Assembly (NCBI GenBank): GCA_001953115.1
Contig: LSSL01003663.1
Location: 1 to 34,021 of the forward strand
Length of the DNA: 34,021 nucleotides
Direction: 5' to 3'
Origin: Smittium mucronatum
Lineage: Eukaryota; Kickxellomycota; Harpellomycetes; Harpellales; Legeriomycetaceae
The position numbers and the translations under genes are program-made. The first letter of the stretch is position 1. Every line of letters starts with the position of its first letter. Below, in pieces: positions 1 through 9,267 of the stretch. Below the pieces are notes generated by a model. The model did not search any database. It was not told the DNA's origin and saw only the letters and a program-made list of their open reading frames with translations.

Positions 1-59
1 AAAACCTTCATACCAAAAGTTAGGTATTCAATATCCCCCTTTTTACTCCGTTCTCTAAT

Positions 60-74
60 ATATCAAATGAAGCT
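60..74. repeat. target-site duplication, poly(A) side of copy 1
   Basis: ATATCAAATGAAGCT is identical to 746-760 and directly abuts the poly(T) run, so it brackets the SINE-like insertion in LINE-A. Confidence 0.92.
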
Positions 75-324
75 TTTTTTTTTTGTATCACAGAATTTTA
101 TTGTAAGATAACTTCATTAAAAACTATACTAAAAAAATTTGAAAAAAAGAAAAAGACGTATAGAAAAGACTATTATCCTAACTAAAATAAGCTCCTCTGC
201 CGGACTACCGGCTGCGTACCTACGGGAAAAGGGTTCAATCTACCAACCGAAAGACCCCCCCTGGAATTGCTTCAAGTAGGCTGGATGACTGAGGTTACGT
301 GCAGTCATGAATTAATCTCTTTGT

Positions 325-344
325 CAATGAACAACAGTTCATTG
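325..344 (-). other. conserved 8-bp stem, 4-nt loop in the SINE-like core
   Basis: CAATGAAC and GTTCATTG pair perfectly around a 4-nt loop. The identical hairpin occurs in the second copy at 29765-29784. Preservation in an AT-mutating background suggests a structured RNA. Confidence 0.6.
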
Positions 345-575
345 AAGCTATTGAGCTCCTAGTCAGAGCCTACTTCTAACAGGATTAATAAAATTAGGCT
401 TCTACCCAAACGTGGGCTTGATCGCTTGGCTTTCCTACAAATAGCTGTTAGACGCTGAGATCCGTTTGACTGTCGAACGCTGGACTTGTGCACTAGACTA
501 TGTCTCAGCTGTGCTAAACGATAGGTTCCTCCTGTTTTGAGATGGACCTCCTCTGGAATCGCTGTCCTCCGAATC

Positions 576-661
576 GCTGTGCGCTATCTCCACTACTACC
601 AACCAAGAATAGTGCAACGCTGTGTGCTGTATCCACTACTCCCAACCAAGAATAGTACAAC
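576..661 (-). repeat. two 43-bp tandem units inside SINE-like copy 1
   Basis: Units 576-618 and 619-661 are the same length and differ at only a few positions. The copy at 29.49 kb has one unit, which looks like the first unit at its start and the second at its end. The number of units is therefore variable in the family. Confidence 0.9.
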
Positions 662-709
662 GCTGCGTGAAATTTTAGTCTAGTGTACTTCGAAAAGTAA
701 ACTATTAAG

Positions 710-745
710 CCCCTAAACCACGGCAAGGTATTTCACTCTTAGGGG
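710..745 (-). promoter_or_regulatory. 5'-terminal hairpin with possible pol III A box of the SINE-like element
   Basis: Read on the minus strand the element starts with CCCCTAA (739-745), which pairs with TTAGGGG (710-716) across a 22-nt loop. The segment TGGTTTAGGGG (710-720) matches the relaxed A-box pattern TRGYNNARNNG and lies about 25 nt from the element start, where an internal pol III promoter would sit. A TTTTCGAAGT stretch further in is only a poor B-box match. The AATAAA near the 3' end points instead to a pol II-type transcript, so the promoter type is open. Confidence 0.35.
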
Positions 746-760
746 ATATCAAATGAAGCT
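746..760. repeat. target-site duplication, 5' side of copy 1
   Basis: This is an exact copy of 60-74. Removing 75-760 rejoins the LINE-A ORF1 remnant without loss. The length of 15 bp is in the usual range for LINE-mediated insertion. Confidence 0.92.
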
Positions 761-1395
761 CAATGATGATATTTCCCAATGAATTATTTCGATCATGGGT
801 AACGACCCAGAATCCCCACATTTAAGGATTTTAGCTATTATTTATTCCTGGCCGATTCGGAAAGTTTGATATATCTCGGTTTTTAACTCTACAAAGAAAA
901 AAATTATTTTCCACAATATTTTGAGCATCTTTTTTTTAGTCAAAAATAAATTATATTACGCTTGCTCTATAACTAACCTTCCTCACATGGAGATTTTGGA
1001 GATAGAGCTAGAAAAATATTCTACCCCTTTAGGGAAATTTTCACTGAACTGGATCCATACGTTGCCTATTTTAAGGCCGGATCCTTCGACGCAGAACCTT
1101 TTTAAGCTGATTTGTTCTCCAGCATTAAGAAAATTATTCATGGAGACCTCTGAATAGAGGCTCATATAAATTATACCTTGGAATGTTGTGGTATTTTTTT
1201 TTGTTTTTGTTTTGAGTTTTTTTGGAAAAGTCGGCAGAATATCAGTCTTTTTTTTTTTACGGGAAATTTATTGTAAAGTTAATAAAAAATTAAAAATTAC
1301 GAAATATTGGGAAAAAATTTGTCACCCAATCCCCCACTGCAATTCTAGCATTCGCATACATCGAGGACATTGGTTCAAGGGGGCTAGATAATAAC

Positions 1396-4300
1396 TTAAA
1401 CTCTGGAGCTTAAGTGCTTGCGGCACTTAGATTTAATCAGTAATTTGACTGTTTCCAACACAAATTTATGATCAGCAATTTGAGCTTTTAGCTGACTTAA
1501 ATTTTGTTTAGAATACCCTCCAGTGAGTTTTCCAACTATCCCCAACCGGGACTCATTGAAATTAGAAAGTTGGTTTTTTATGTCTGAGCGGATCGATGTA
1601 GGTATGAATCTGCCTATCGTTTTGTTTTGCTGTCTATCCAATCGAGAGAAATTTAATAATATGTTATCTACAGTTTTAGGCAGATCCATATTGCACAAGA
1701 GGCAATTTTTTTTAAATTTTTCATCTAAATTTTTCATATTAGATAGTCACTAGACGGTTGTGAAGGTCCCCATTCGCATTTTACCGATTTCCTGAAGGTC
1801 AAGTTAAAGGTTAGGGAAATGCAGCTGAAGATTCATCCAGTTCCATTTATCGCAGATTTTTCGTTCTACCGTCTACTGGTGGATTTTAGAACGGTTTTTT
1901 TTATTTTTCCTGTCGATTATGGTGATATTTTTTTCATCTTTTGAATTTTTCAAATAGAATTGTTTAATAAATTTTAAACTGCTGGTCATCCAAATGGCCA
2001 TTTTGGACTTGAAGGTGGAAATTATGATTTTGGCTATCCAAGTTTTTTAATCTTGTAAATTTGTGATATGCACGCTCTCGAGCAGTAATAATTTTTAAGA
2101 AATCAGATTTTTTCCCAAATTCGGTTCAGACTCGTTTCATGGCGGCAGGCTTACCCAAATTGGCAAATAGTTGGATACCTTTGTTGATTTCTGTCTGGAT
2201 CGACTTGTCCTGGCTTCACTCATGCCAAAGGTCTTTCCGTGTAACTGCCAATGGACATTAAAACCGAATTTTTAAATTTTATTTTTAGGCTAACAGGTAC
2301 GTCGTTACGTTTCAAGAAGCTATATACACGTATAATGCCTTTCTGGCCTTTAATTTATTGTTTTTGATGGTCTCAGACACATTAAATTTATTTTTCATAA
2401 TATATCCCAAATATTTTCACTGATCGGTATTTGGGAAATTTTGGTATTTTAATATCATATCGGACGATTGGGTACCGGGAAATTTACTACACATCGCTTG
2501 GATGAATTCGCAGTCATTTCCCATGTGTTCATATAACCAGTAATTTAATATAATGGAATTTTCATTTTGGTCTCAGATTCTTCCAATACCACAGCGTCGT
2601 CAGAAAAGAGCTATCCAGGTATCCTAGAGGTGATTACAGGGACATATAAACCTTAAATTCACTAGAAAATATAGTTAATATAATAATTAAATATTATTGG
2701 TGAAGTTGGAATTCTTTGACACAGCCCAAACGTGTAATCAGTAGTTTTAGAGACTTCATTTCCAATATAACCGCTATTTTAGGGGATCAATACAGGCTCC
2801 AGATATAATTAAGTAAATTTCGCCAAATCCCAATTAACTTCAGTGTGTACAGCAATGCGTTATGGGGCACTCGGTCATAGGTTTTGCTACAGTCGATATA
2901 GCATATGAGGGTTTTTTTATTTTTAATTTTTCTTCTCTGTGAAATTTAGTATATGTTGGCCACTTGAACGGCTCACTCCCCACAATTTCGAAATTCGGCT
3001 TTCTCTTTGACTAATATTTCGTATTCATTATCGATTTGTGTCAATTTTGTATCTATTATTTTGGAAAATAGCTTCAAATGGGTTGGAATCAATTAAATTC
3101 ATCGATAATTATCGAATTCTTTTATATCTTCCTTTTTATATACCGGCAATACTATACCAATGTCTATATTAGTTGGGATTTCACCAGAATCGTACATTAT
3201 ATTGAAAATTTTGATAATTATTTTTGCCGTTTATGACTCTGGAATTTTTTCGGAGACCACGAGTTTATTTAAATCACTAGAAATTCCGTCAGAGCCAAGT
3301 GCCTTGTTATTAGGTGTATCACTTGTCGCCATCGTAATATCAGACCATTTGATATTATCTCGCACTCTGGGAAGTAGTCGCAGTAAGTAATTAGTAGTGA
3401 TTCTTAGTTACCTTCACGCGACTATTCTTAGTAGAATTATTGGTCAATTCACCGAAATGATTATTTCAAATTTCAAGCTTTTGTTTTTTTCAGTTATTAT
3501 AATTTTATTTTTATCATATACCGGGCCGTCCTAAATGCTCCTGAGAGTGTTCCCGATGTATAATTTGATGGTTCTCCAGTAGTTTCTGGAGTCATTATTG
3601 ATGATTTGGTCGTATATTAATTTCATCTTTTTATTGTAGTAAATTTTGTGAAATGATTTTATTGCAATAATTGAGCTTGACTATAGTATTTTTGTTCGTT
3701 TTTATTAAGTTCAAAAATAAATTCTGCGTAAAAAAAAAACAAAAATAATAATTGAGCTTGATTTGGCTATTAAGAAATCGATTTTTTCGATTTTTCCAAG
3801 CCAATAATATCTAAATTAATTACTAAGATTTTTGATAGTAGAAATCGTTTTTTTGGACGGGGGTTTTGACAAGACCTCAGTAGCAGCTGTAGTGGTTTGA
3901 AAAAGCTTCTATTCTGCCCATTTAATATCAATAAGTCCTTCAGAAAGCTTATTCGGTTCCATATAAGCATGAATTGATTGTCTAAATCGGATACTATTTA
4001 TTAATTGGTCGGCGGCCAATAAAATTCAATTCGCGTTAATTTTTATTTTTTTGGCTGTAATTATGAGAGAATCGAAATTAAATTCAGCAGTAATAAGAAT
4101 ATGGTCGGATATGTCGATGTTTTTGTTGGAGGTATATCAGTTTTCTCTGCTCCTGAGTCTGGTGTAGAATATATAGTCGATCATGCGAATAATTTCACCA
4201 TTATTATTTCTAGAATCTGGGAGATTTGTTACTTAGGCCATTTGATGTTTCAAAATAAGCCTAGATATAAACCGATTTCACTCGGAGGGCCCGTAATAAA

Positions 4301-4938
4301 GTCCTCGAGCATAATATTTTTTTTAAATTTTGATTTTACTTTTTTTATATGCCCAAAAATCCCATCTTTTGACCTAAAACGTCTGAAGCCTGCGATAGAT
4401 ATGTTTACATTGGCGATTAGTATGTCATATCCTTTTATATTAAGGTATTTTCCATGAAAAATGCCATATATCTATGTTTGAGAAGATTTAAATTCGCTTA
4501 TTTGTAGTCCAGATTTATTCCTAACAGCAAATAGTAGCCCAGTGCCTCATTTTGTAATTTCAGTTTTAGCCTCAATACAGTTTTATCTAGGTAGTATGTA
4601 TCTGTATTTTTTTTATTTAAAAAAGTTTCCTGGAGTGCCAAAGTATCTTGCTGGGCTGAGTTGAGGTAGTAACCAAGCTTTTCTTCGGAATTTTTAATTC
4701 TTCTGACATTAAATTTCATAATTCTGAGCTTATTATTAAGCCCATAATTCTGGGTATTGAATTTGGGTCGGATTTCATTATTTTCATTATTCGATAATTC
4801 ATTATTCATCGAATTTACATACTGATAATTTGCGGATCGAAAATTTCTATTTTTTTCCCGTCGAATTTTAGCATGTAGAGATTTTTCGATTTTTTTCATT
4901 TCATCTGGGTGCAGATATATTTTTTTGTGGTCGCACAA
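1396..4938 (-). pseudogene. LINE-B ORF2, endonuclease and reverse transcriptase (broken)
   Basis: Domains run in order on the minus strand. An APE-type endonuclease begins near 4730 with LRIMKFNVRRIK and has LALQET near 4640-4620, whose Glu is the usual metal ligand. A degraded endonuclease C-terminal part and linker follow down to about 3770. The reverse transcriptase spans about 3330 to 2350. A C-terminal segment (1737 to 1396) begins CLLCNMDLPKTVDNILLNF, resembling the C-terminal zinc finger of LINE ORF2 but with the later His and Cys replaced. At least a dozen in-frame stops and several frameshifts interrupt it, and the frame at 4938 opens after a stop without an ATG. Such proteins nick the target and copy the element RNA in place; this copy cannot. 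Confidence 0.88.
2350..3330 (-). other. reverse transcriptase domain of LINE-B (finger and palm motifs)
   Basis: Motifs read in order. ALGSDGISSDLNKL (about 3300-3255) corresponds to the G.DGI block. VLPVYKK...FDNYR (about 3150-3105) and LIPTHLKLFSKII correspond to the NYRPISL region. IDCSKTYDRVPHNALL (about 2895-2850) is the catalytic A motif, with both Asp residues kept. LFSDDAVVLEES (about 2610-2576) is the C motif, with the two catalytic Asp codons at 2596-2601. KYLGYI lies near 2400. The usual YADD/FADD box is FSDD here. In-frame stops occur before TAKII, inside the NYR block and before KYLGYI. Confidence 0.92.
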
Positions 4939-5199
4939 TCAAATCTTGTGACGCCATTGGCCCTTGCGCTGTTTTATTATTTTTAATATAAAATCATCTT
5001 CCCTCAAGGAAGAATTATAGATAATATGCTGTTTAACTGTCTGCTTTTTGAACTCTTGCATGTTAAGCAAAAGTTTTTTATCTTCTCTTTTTCTTGGGGT
5101 TTTTTTTTTGATAATTCATAAGATCGTGCAATGATTTCGATTTCATTAAATCTTAATTTAGATACGTGATTGAGCCAATAATATTACTGGCTTTATTCT

Positions 5200-6864
5200 A
5201 TTATAATTATCGTCTACATCAAATTCGGATGAATGCGGCATCTAGGAGTCTATGCTTTCATTCCTGTAAAAAACAGCCTCATTTTTTATTTATGGCTAGA
5301 ATTTCCTCAAATGCAGCCAATGTGTTAGGCGAGTTGATCATCATGTCATAATCGAAATAAATGGATATATTCTGGTGCTTACTATTGCTGGAAATAAGAA
5401 TTTTTTCATTTAATAGTTCCTAGCTTTGAGGTATAACATCTTTCAGATATTTAAAATTTTTCTCTTCAGGTTTAATAATTCTATTTTCGATAATGCAATC
5501 TACAGCTTTGTTGAATTTCGAATTCTTATATTCTTATATTTCAATTTTATATACATCAAAATCTGTAGATTCCTGCTCAATTTTTTCTTTGTTGAGGGAA
5601 GTTAGAACGTTTTCTTTAAAATTATTATCCCTAAATTTAATTTATAGATTATTTTTTCGAGAAAATTTCGGGACAGTCTTTTTGTCGATCGTTCCTCGTC
5701 TGCGCTCAATTACACGATTAACATCGTCTATTTGATTTTCTAGAGATGAAAAATTAATTTTGAATTTTTCTAAATCTTCATTGAAGGATTTTGTTTCTTT
5801 TTTTGAGATCGGGGCACTCAGACTTCCAGTGGTACATCTTCTTACAATAGCTGCAATACTTCTTGCAGATTTTGTAGAAGATATTTATCATCGCAATGTC
5901 TTCATCCAGGAATCTATGAAGTACCGTCTTTATGTTGTCTTTCTTTAAAAGAACCTTCATACCAAAAGTTAGGTATTCAAAAGCCCATTTTTGGCAACAT
6001 GCGCTAATGTTGCAGATTGTGCTGAGGGAAGAGAGTTCTTTATCAATTAATTTTATCATGTTGAACATTCCATCATCCCCACATTTGTGGATATTGATAA
6101 TAACTATATCCTATTCCATCCTAAAAGTTTGATATATATCAACTTTTCTATCCGTGAAGACCAGTTTTTTCAATATGAAACCATTGAAATCCGACTCAGA
6201 ATCAAAAATAAAGTAAGTGAATTTGGCTTGGTGATCGTCCTTTCTCATGCGTTTAATGACAGAAATGGACCTGGAGATATATTCGATTCCATCCATATGG
6301 TTTCCACAAAATTGGCCCCAGGAACACCCTACTTTTCTATCTGAGCCTCTAATAAAAAACTTTTTCAGGCAGCGTTGATCTTCTTCATGGAGCATGTGCT
6401 TGCCTGAGACCTCTGAATAGAGGCTCATATCTATTAAGCATTCGCTTAACATCGTAGTTTTTTTTTTTTTTTTGGTTTTCGTATTTTATATATTTTTTTG
6501 TATTATTATTTTTTATATTATTTTGAGAGTTTGACGAATATCGGTCATGAGGCCCAAGGAAGTTTAACACCATTTGGCTTTGAAGACCCGTGGTTGACTT
6601 TTTTGTTGTTTTTCCTTTACCAAACTTCGAACGTAGTGTTCTGGTACATTTAGAGGATCTTGGTTCCTCAATGGTTGATATTTTTAAAAAAAAGATCAAA
6701 AGGACTTTCTGAATTTTCTTATTTTTTTTTTTTTTGGTTTTAGGATCGAGAATCGGAATTGAGATCTCAATCGTTTTTTTTTTTGCTTTCTTGCTCTTTT
6801 TTCCTATAAGAGTGTTTAGTGATCGATAAACACTAAGTACAGATAGCCTGTATACAATATACAT
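5200..6864 (-). pseudogene. LINE-B ORF1, gag-like RNA-binding protein (broken)
   Basis: The N-terminal open part (6864 to 6385) is very rich in Lys, Asn and Ser, as expected of a nucleic-acid-binding start. A frameshift near 6450 leads into a frame (6452 to 6111) that carries the MSLYSEVS...EYISRSIS block shared with LINE-A. A further shift leads into 6068-5778, which ends with a zinc knuckle. Downstream, one frame from about 5730 to 5200 stays readable with only a few stops and encodes a charged, probably alpha-helical tail. In related LINEs, ORF1 proteins coat the element RNA. The reconstruction is at least three frames plus scattered stops, so this is a pseudogene. The exact C-terminal end is not clear. 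Confidence 0.75.
5814..5855 (-). other. CCHC zinc knuckle of LINE-B ORF1
   Basis: CSYCKKMYHWKSEC gives the spacing C-x2-C-x4-H-x4-C, the retroviral-type zinc knuckle found in gag and in ORF1 of many LINEs. All four metal ligands are intact. Confidence 0.9.
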
Positions 6865-7319
6865 CTCTCTAATGCTATTTGGACAGCTTTTATCAGCAGA
6901 CTTAGTGTCGATGGTATGAAAAATGGAAATAAAAACAAACTATTTTTTGGCAATGGAATCATGAAATTTTATTGGCTAATTCAATTAAAAAAAATCTAAA
7001 GGAGAGACCGGTATAAGCTTTATTCATAATTTATTTTACAGTCTTAAGTTTGATGAAAATTAATAATTTTCACCGCAAAAGTCTTCCTCAAAATGAGGGT
7101 AATATAGAAAAATGTAATTGAATATTTAATCTTTAATATTTATAAACGTATAAATATATAAAAGTTTTAGATGTTTTTTATTTAAATATCGATGAAAAGA
7201 AAGGAATCTAAGATAATCGTATATCCTCATATGTATTTTTAAGCTGCTAAAGTCTTTGAGAAAAATATAACAGATATTTTTTCGTATTTTCTAAGCTCAA
7301 TTTAACCTGAAATCTACTT
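6865..7319. other. gene-free spacer between LINE-B and the secreted-protein gene
   Basis: I see no gene here. The left part may hold 5' untranslated sequence of LINE-B. The right part holds the 3' untranslated region of the secreted-protein gene, with one AATAAA in its sense at 7177-7182, about 137 bp past the stop codon. Confidence 0.5.
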
Positions 7320-8045
7320 CTAATATCTTCTGCCATATCCAATAGGTGTACGTAGGCTTCTACCAACGACTACTTGAGCTCCAGGGGCGACGTATCCAGG
7401 GGCGACGTATCCAGGAGCGACGTATCCAGGGGCGGCGTATCCTGTGGCGAATCTGTGGTGTCTTCTGTGTCTCTTTTTGACGACAATGGGGTTACCGAGA
7501 CTATCTCTTCCGACAACTACGATTCTACTCATTGGTTCGATGCTGTCAATATCATTGCTTTCGATGAATTCTTCTGTGTTATTATCGGCAAATTGAGAAT
7601 GTTCATTATTGTAGTCATTTTGGTTCTCTTGCATATCGTTGCTGTCATTTTCTGAATCATTAAGGTCGTTATCCATGTTTAAAGCATCGCTGCTATCATT
7701 CTGGGTGTTATCGTTGTAGCTCATGATATTTTCGTGCTCATTTTCGGTATCATGAAGGTCATTTTCAGCATCATTAAGATAATTTAGGGCATCATTTTGG
7801 TCATTTTCCGTATCGTTAATATTGTTTGGGGCTTCATTTTGTTCGCTTTCCATGTTTTCTTGACTGTTTTCAGTATCAAATTGTTCATTTGCGTCATAGT
7901 TGTCTAACTCACTATTTTGCATGTTCTGGGGTTCAAATTTATTTTGCTCTGGGTTTGATGTCAATCCATTTTCTTGGATTGGCGATGACATGACAAATGA
8001 ACCGAAAATGGCAACAGTTGCAGAAAAAATAATTGAAACCTTCAT
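7320..8045 (-). CDS. predicted secreted acidic Asn-rich protein with YVAPG repeats
   Basis: The product has 241 residues, with ATG at 8043-8045 and TAG at 7320-7322, and no intron is needed. Residues 1-20 form a classical signal peptide: a Lys, a hydrophobic core and a small-residue end around VMSS-P. Residues 22-170 are low-complexity, dominated by Asn, Asp, Glu and Gln, with a recurring ND/END pattern. Residues 174-189 (RIVVVGRDSLGNPIVV) lead into a basic patch, KKRHRRHHR (190-198), that could be a Kex2-type cleavage site. Residues 202-222 hold one GYAAPG and three overlapping GYVAPG repeats, and the VVVGR motif recurs at 225-229 before a short basic tail. There is no Cys. I recognise no family. 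Likely roles are a wall or matrix protein, or a processed precursor, but this is inference. Codon use is less AT-biased than the surroundings and the frame is intact, so I take it as a real gene. Confidence 0.85.
   Translation of the reverse strand: MKVSIIFSATVAIFGSFVMSSPIQENGLTSNPEQNKFEPQNMQNSELDNYDANEQFDTENSQENMESEQNEAPNNINDTENDQNDALNYLNDAENDLHDTENEHENIMSYNDNTQNDSSDALNMDNDLNDSENDSNDMQENQNDYNNEHSQFADNNTEEFIESNDIDSIEPMSRIVVVGRDSLGNPIVVKKRHRRHHRFATGYAAPGYVAPGYVAPGYVAPGAQVVVGRSLRTPIGYGRRY
7382..7445 (-). repeat. 15-bp tandem repeats encoding YVAPG units
   Basis: About four units of 15 bp encode the GYAAPG/GYVAPG repeats. The units differ by one or two bases, mostly at third positions, apart from the change that makes AAPG. 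Repeat number probably varies by slippage without frameshift. Confidence 0.85.
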
Positions 8046-8096
8046 TTTTAACTTCTAGTTTAAAAGTGCGAATAAATAATTTTTGGTCGTTTGAAT

Positions 8097-8102
8097 TTTA
8101 TA
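8097..8102 (-). promoter_or_regulatory. TATA box of the secreted-protein gene
   Basis: TATAAA on the minus strand lies about 52 bp upstream of the ATG at 8045, a suitable place for a short-leader gene. In such AT-rich DNA a chance match is possible. Confidence 0.45.
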
Positions 8103-9267
8103 ACCTTAGGGTTATTCTAGAGAGAGTTGTATTTAGGAATTCTTTGCTTGTTTTTATTTTTAAAATTCATTCTATCTCTCATCTTTTATAGCTTTATTTT
8201 TTTGTTTAATGGCTTGACTGTTCTATAGCCATGGTTAGACATACGTTCGAGTCACTATTTTAATTGAGCGTACATTTAATGCAAAACATTTTTCTTATCC
8301 ATTAGTAAGATTGTTTCTGCTACAAGATTCTGTGCTTCTAAATTTTATACACATCAAAAATCATTTTTAAAATATTGAACGGCCTTTTTATGCTACAATA
8401 AAATCCCTTGATACAAAAAAATAAAAATTGTTTATGCAAACACATTTTTCTAAATTAGTTGAATTAAATTTGATCTTCTTTCATGCAAAACTCATTTGAC
8501 CTTATTTATTTTGCCATTTTATTGGCTTAATTTGTTTAACGTCTATTTGGGATTATTAAATCCATATGATCAACCAACTAAAATAGAAAAGCTATTAAGT
8601 GTATTTTCAACAATGTAAATCAATTAGATACTTTTTGATTGGCATATAGTATATAGCTTTACCCGAAGTGCTCTAAGGCCTTAAAAAATTAGACCACAAA
8701 AAACAATATAATTTTGACACCGAAAATTAAGGTTGGCCTTATTTTCTTGTTATTGCTTATCATTTCTCAGGGTATTTAACGATGATCTACATTGATCTAA
8801 GGTTCGTTTTTTTTACTGCTTTGTTTTAGTTTTCGACCAACGTGGTCTAAAAACCAAGTACTTTGTAATAGTTAAAAATGGCAGAGCTCAAAATAAATCA
8901 TATTTTAATTTAGAAACATCTTTTTTCTAAGTTTTATCAATAAATATCAAATGGAATTCTAGAACTTATATACAGTATTTATTTTAATATAACATTTCAA
9001 AACCCCTTCCAAGGCCCAAAAATATATTGAATTCCTGTTTGTAAAGTATAAACTTTCTACTTGATCACAGCACAAGTTAAGCTTATTAAAAATGTTGTCT
9101 TTCATATTATTTTTTGCACCGAATGAAAAATGATGGTACTTTTTTTCATCCCCGATCTTGAAATAGTTAATTGGCACATATTTGGCTAATTTCAAAAAAG
9201 ATCGGGTTTTCTATTTATGCTGTAAAGTGAAAATATGTACTTGTTACACCGTGATTGGTTTTAGCCA
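8103..9267. other. gene-free AT-rich stretch
   Basis: I see no convincing gene. Its left edge is upstream sequence of the secreted-protein gene. A 9-bp inverted pair, TTAGACCAC (8689-8697) and GTGGTCTAA (8842-8850), could bound a small decayed element. Two CCAAT-type motifs facing each other (around 9254-9268) lie just before the open frame at 9268. Confidence 0.4.

Larger units (their letters stand above)
75..745 (-). mobile_element. SINE-like poly(A) retroelement, copy 1 (longer copy)
   Basis: This is a non-coding element of about 671 bp read on the minus strand. It ends in AATAAA (97-102 on the plus strand), a short spacer and a poly(A) run (T at 74-84), and is flanked by a perfect 15-bp duplication (60-74 and 746-760). 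Those are marks of target-primed reverse transcription by a LINE. The first 36 bases form a hairpin, and the 3' arm of that hairpin resembles a pol III A box. Two 43-bp tandem units follow, then a core shared with the copy at 29.49 kb, then a 3' part that differs strongly between copies. Open frames inside it are not conserved between copies, so I regard it as non-coding. It could be a SINE, a retroposed non-coding RNA, or a non-autonomous LINE derivative. That it is mobile is well supported; its class is inferred. Confidence 0.85.
1..1247 (-). pseudogene. LINE-A: decayed ORF1 fragment, split by a SINE-like insert
   Basis: This is a remnant of the gag-like ORF1 of a non-LTR retrotransposon read on the minus strand. 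Two stretches match ORF1 of the neighbouring LINE-B. The first lies around 983-1165, where both copies share MSLYSEVS, a KIG/KVG..W.QF core and a G.EY.S.SIS motif. The second lies at 1-31, where both encode EYLTFGMKV. Similarity between them is patchy but collinear. The frame is broken by stops, and positions 75-745 are a later insertion. The upstream basic N-terminus seen in LINE-B is missing, because the fragment stops where the LINE-B poly(A) tail begins (1248). It therefore looks either 5'-truncated or cut by the LINE-B insertion. The rest of the element lies beyond the left window edge. Identification rests on homology to LINE-B, which itself carries recognisable LINE domains. Confidence 0.8.
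1248..6864 (-). mobile_element. LINE-B: near full-length, decayed non-LTR retrotransposon
   Basis: This is an element of about 5.6 kb on the minus strand. It runs from a Lys-rich ORF1 start (ATG at 6862-6864) through a CCHC knuckle, an APE-type endonuclease, a reverse transcriptase and a C-terminal zinc-finger-like segment to a 3' end. The 3' end is AATAAA (1267-1272 on the plus strand), eight bases, then an 11-base poly(A) (T at 1248-1258). The domain order is that of two-ORF, APE-type LINEs such as the L1/Tx1 group; the exact clade cannot be fixed by eye. Stops and frameshifts occur in every part, so it cannot make its own proteins. It sits directly upstream (in its own orientation) of the LINE-A remnant. 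I found no clear target-site duplication beyond 6864, so the true 5' end is uncertain. Confidence 0.9.

Noticed and set aside
514..726. 70-codon frame inside SINE-like copy 1 and a 68-codon frame at 29501-29707 in copy 2
   Set aside because: Both open at TTG, and although they share GDSAQRFGGQRFQ an indel sends them into different frames afterwards. No conserved protein is encoded.
4101..4457. 118-codon plus-strand frame
   Set aside because: It lies opposite the endonuclease region of LINE-B, which has clear LINE context on the minus strand.
7374..7655. 93-codon plus-strand frame
   Set aside because: It is the antisense shadow of the repeat-bearing C-terminal half of the secreted-protein gene.
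8245..8253. GTTCGAGTC, a B-box-like tRNA T-loop motif
   Set aside because: No matching acceptor, D or anticodon stems could be placed upstream or downstream.
8959..9195. 78-codon minus-strand frame
   Set aside because: It starts with TTG. The first ATG would leave a short piece with Lys/Asn/Ile/Phe-rich content, and the length is within chance expectation for sequence this AT-rich.
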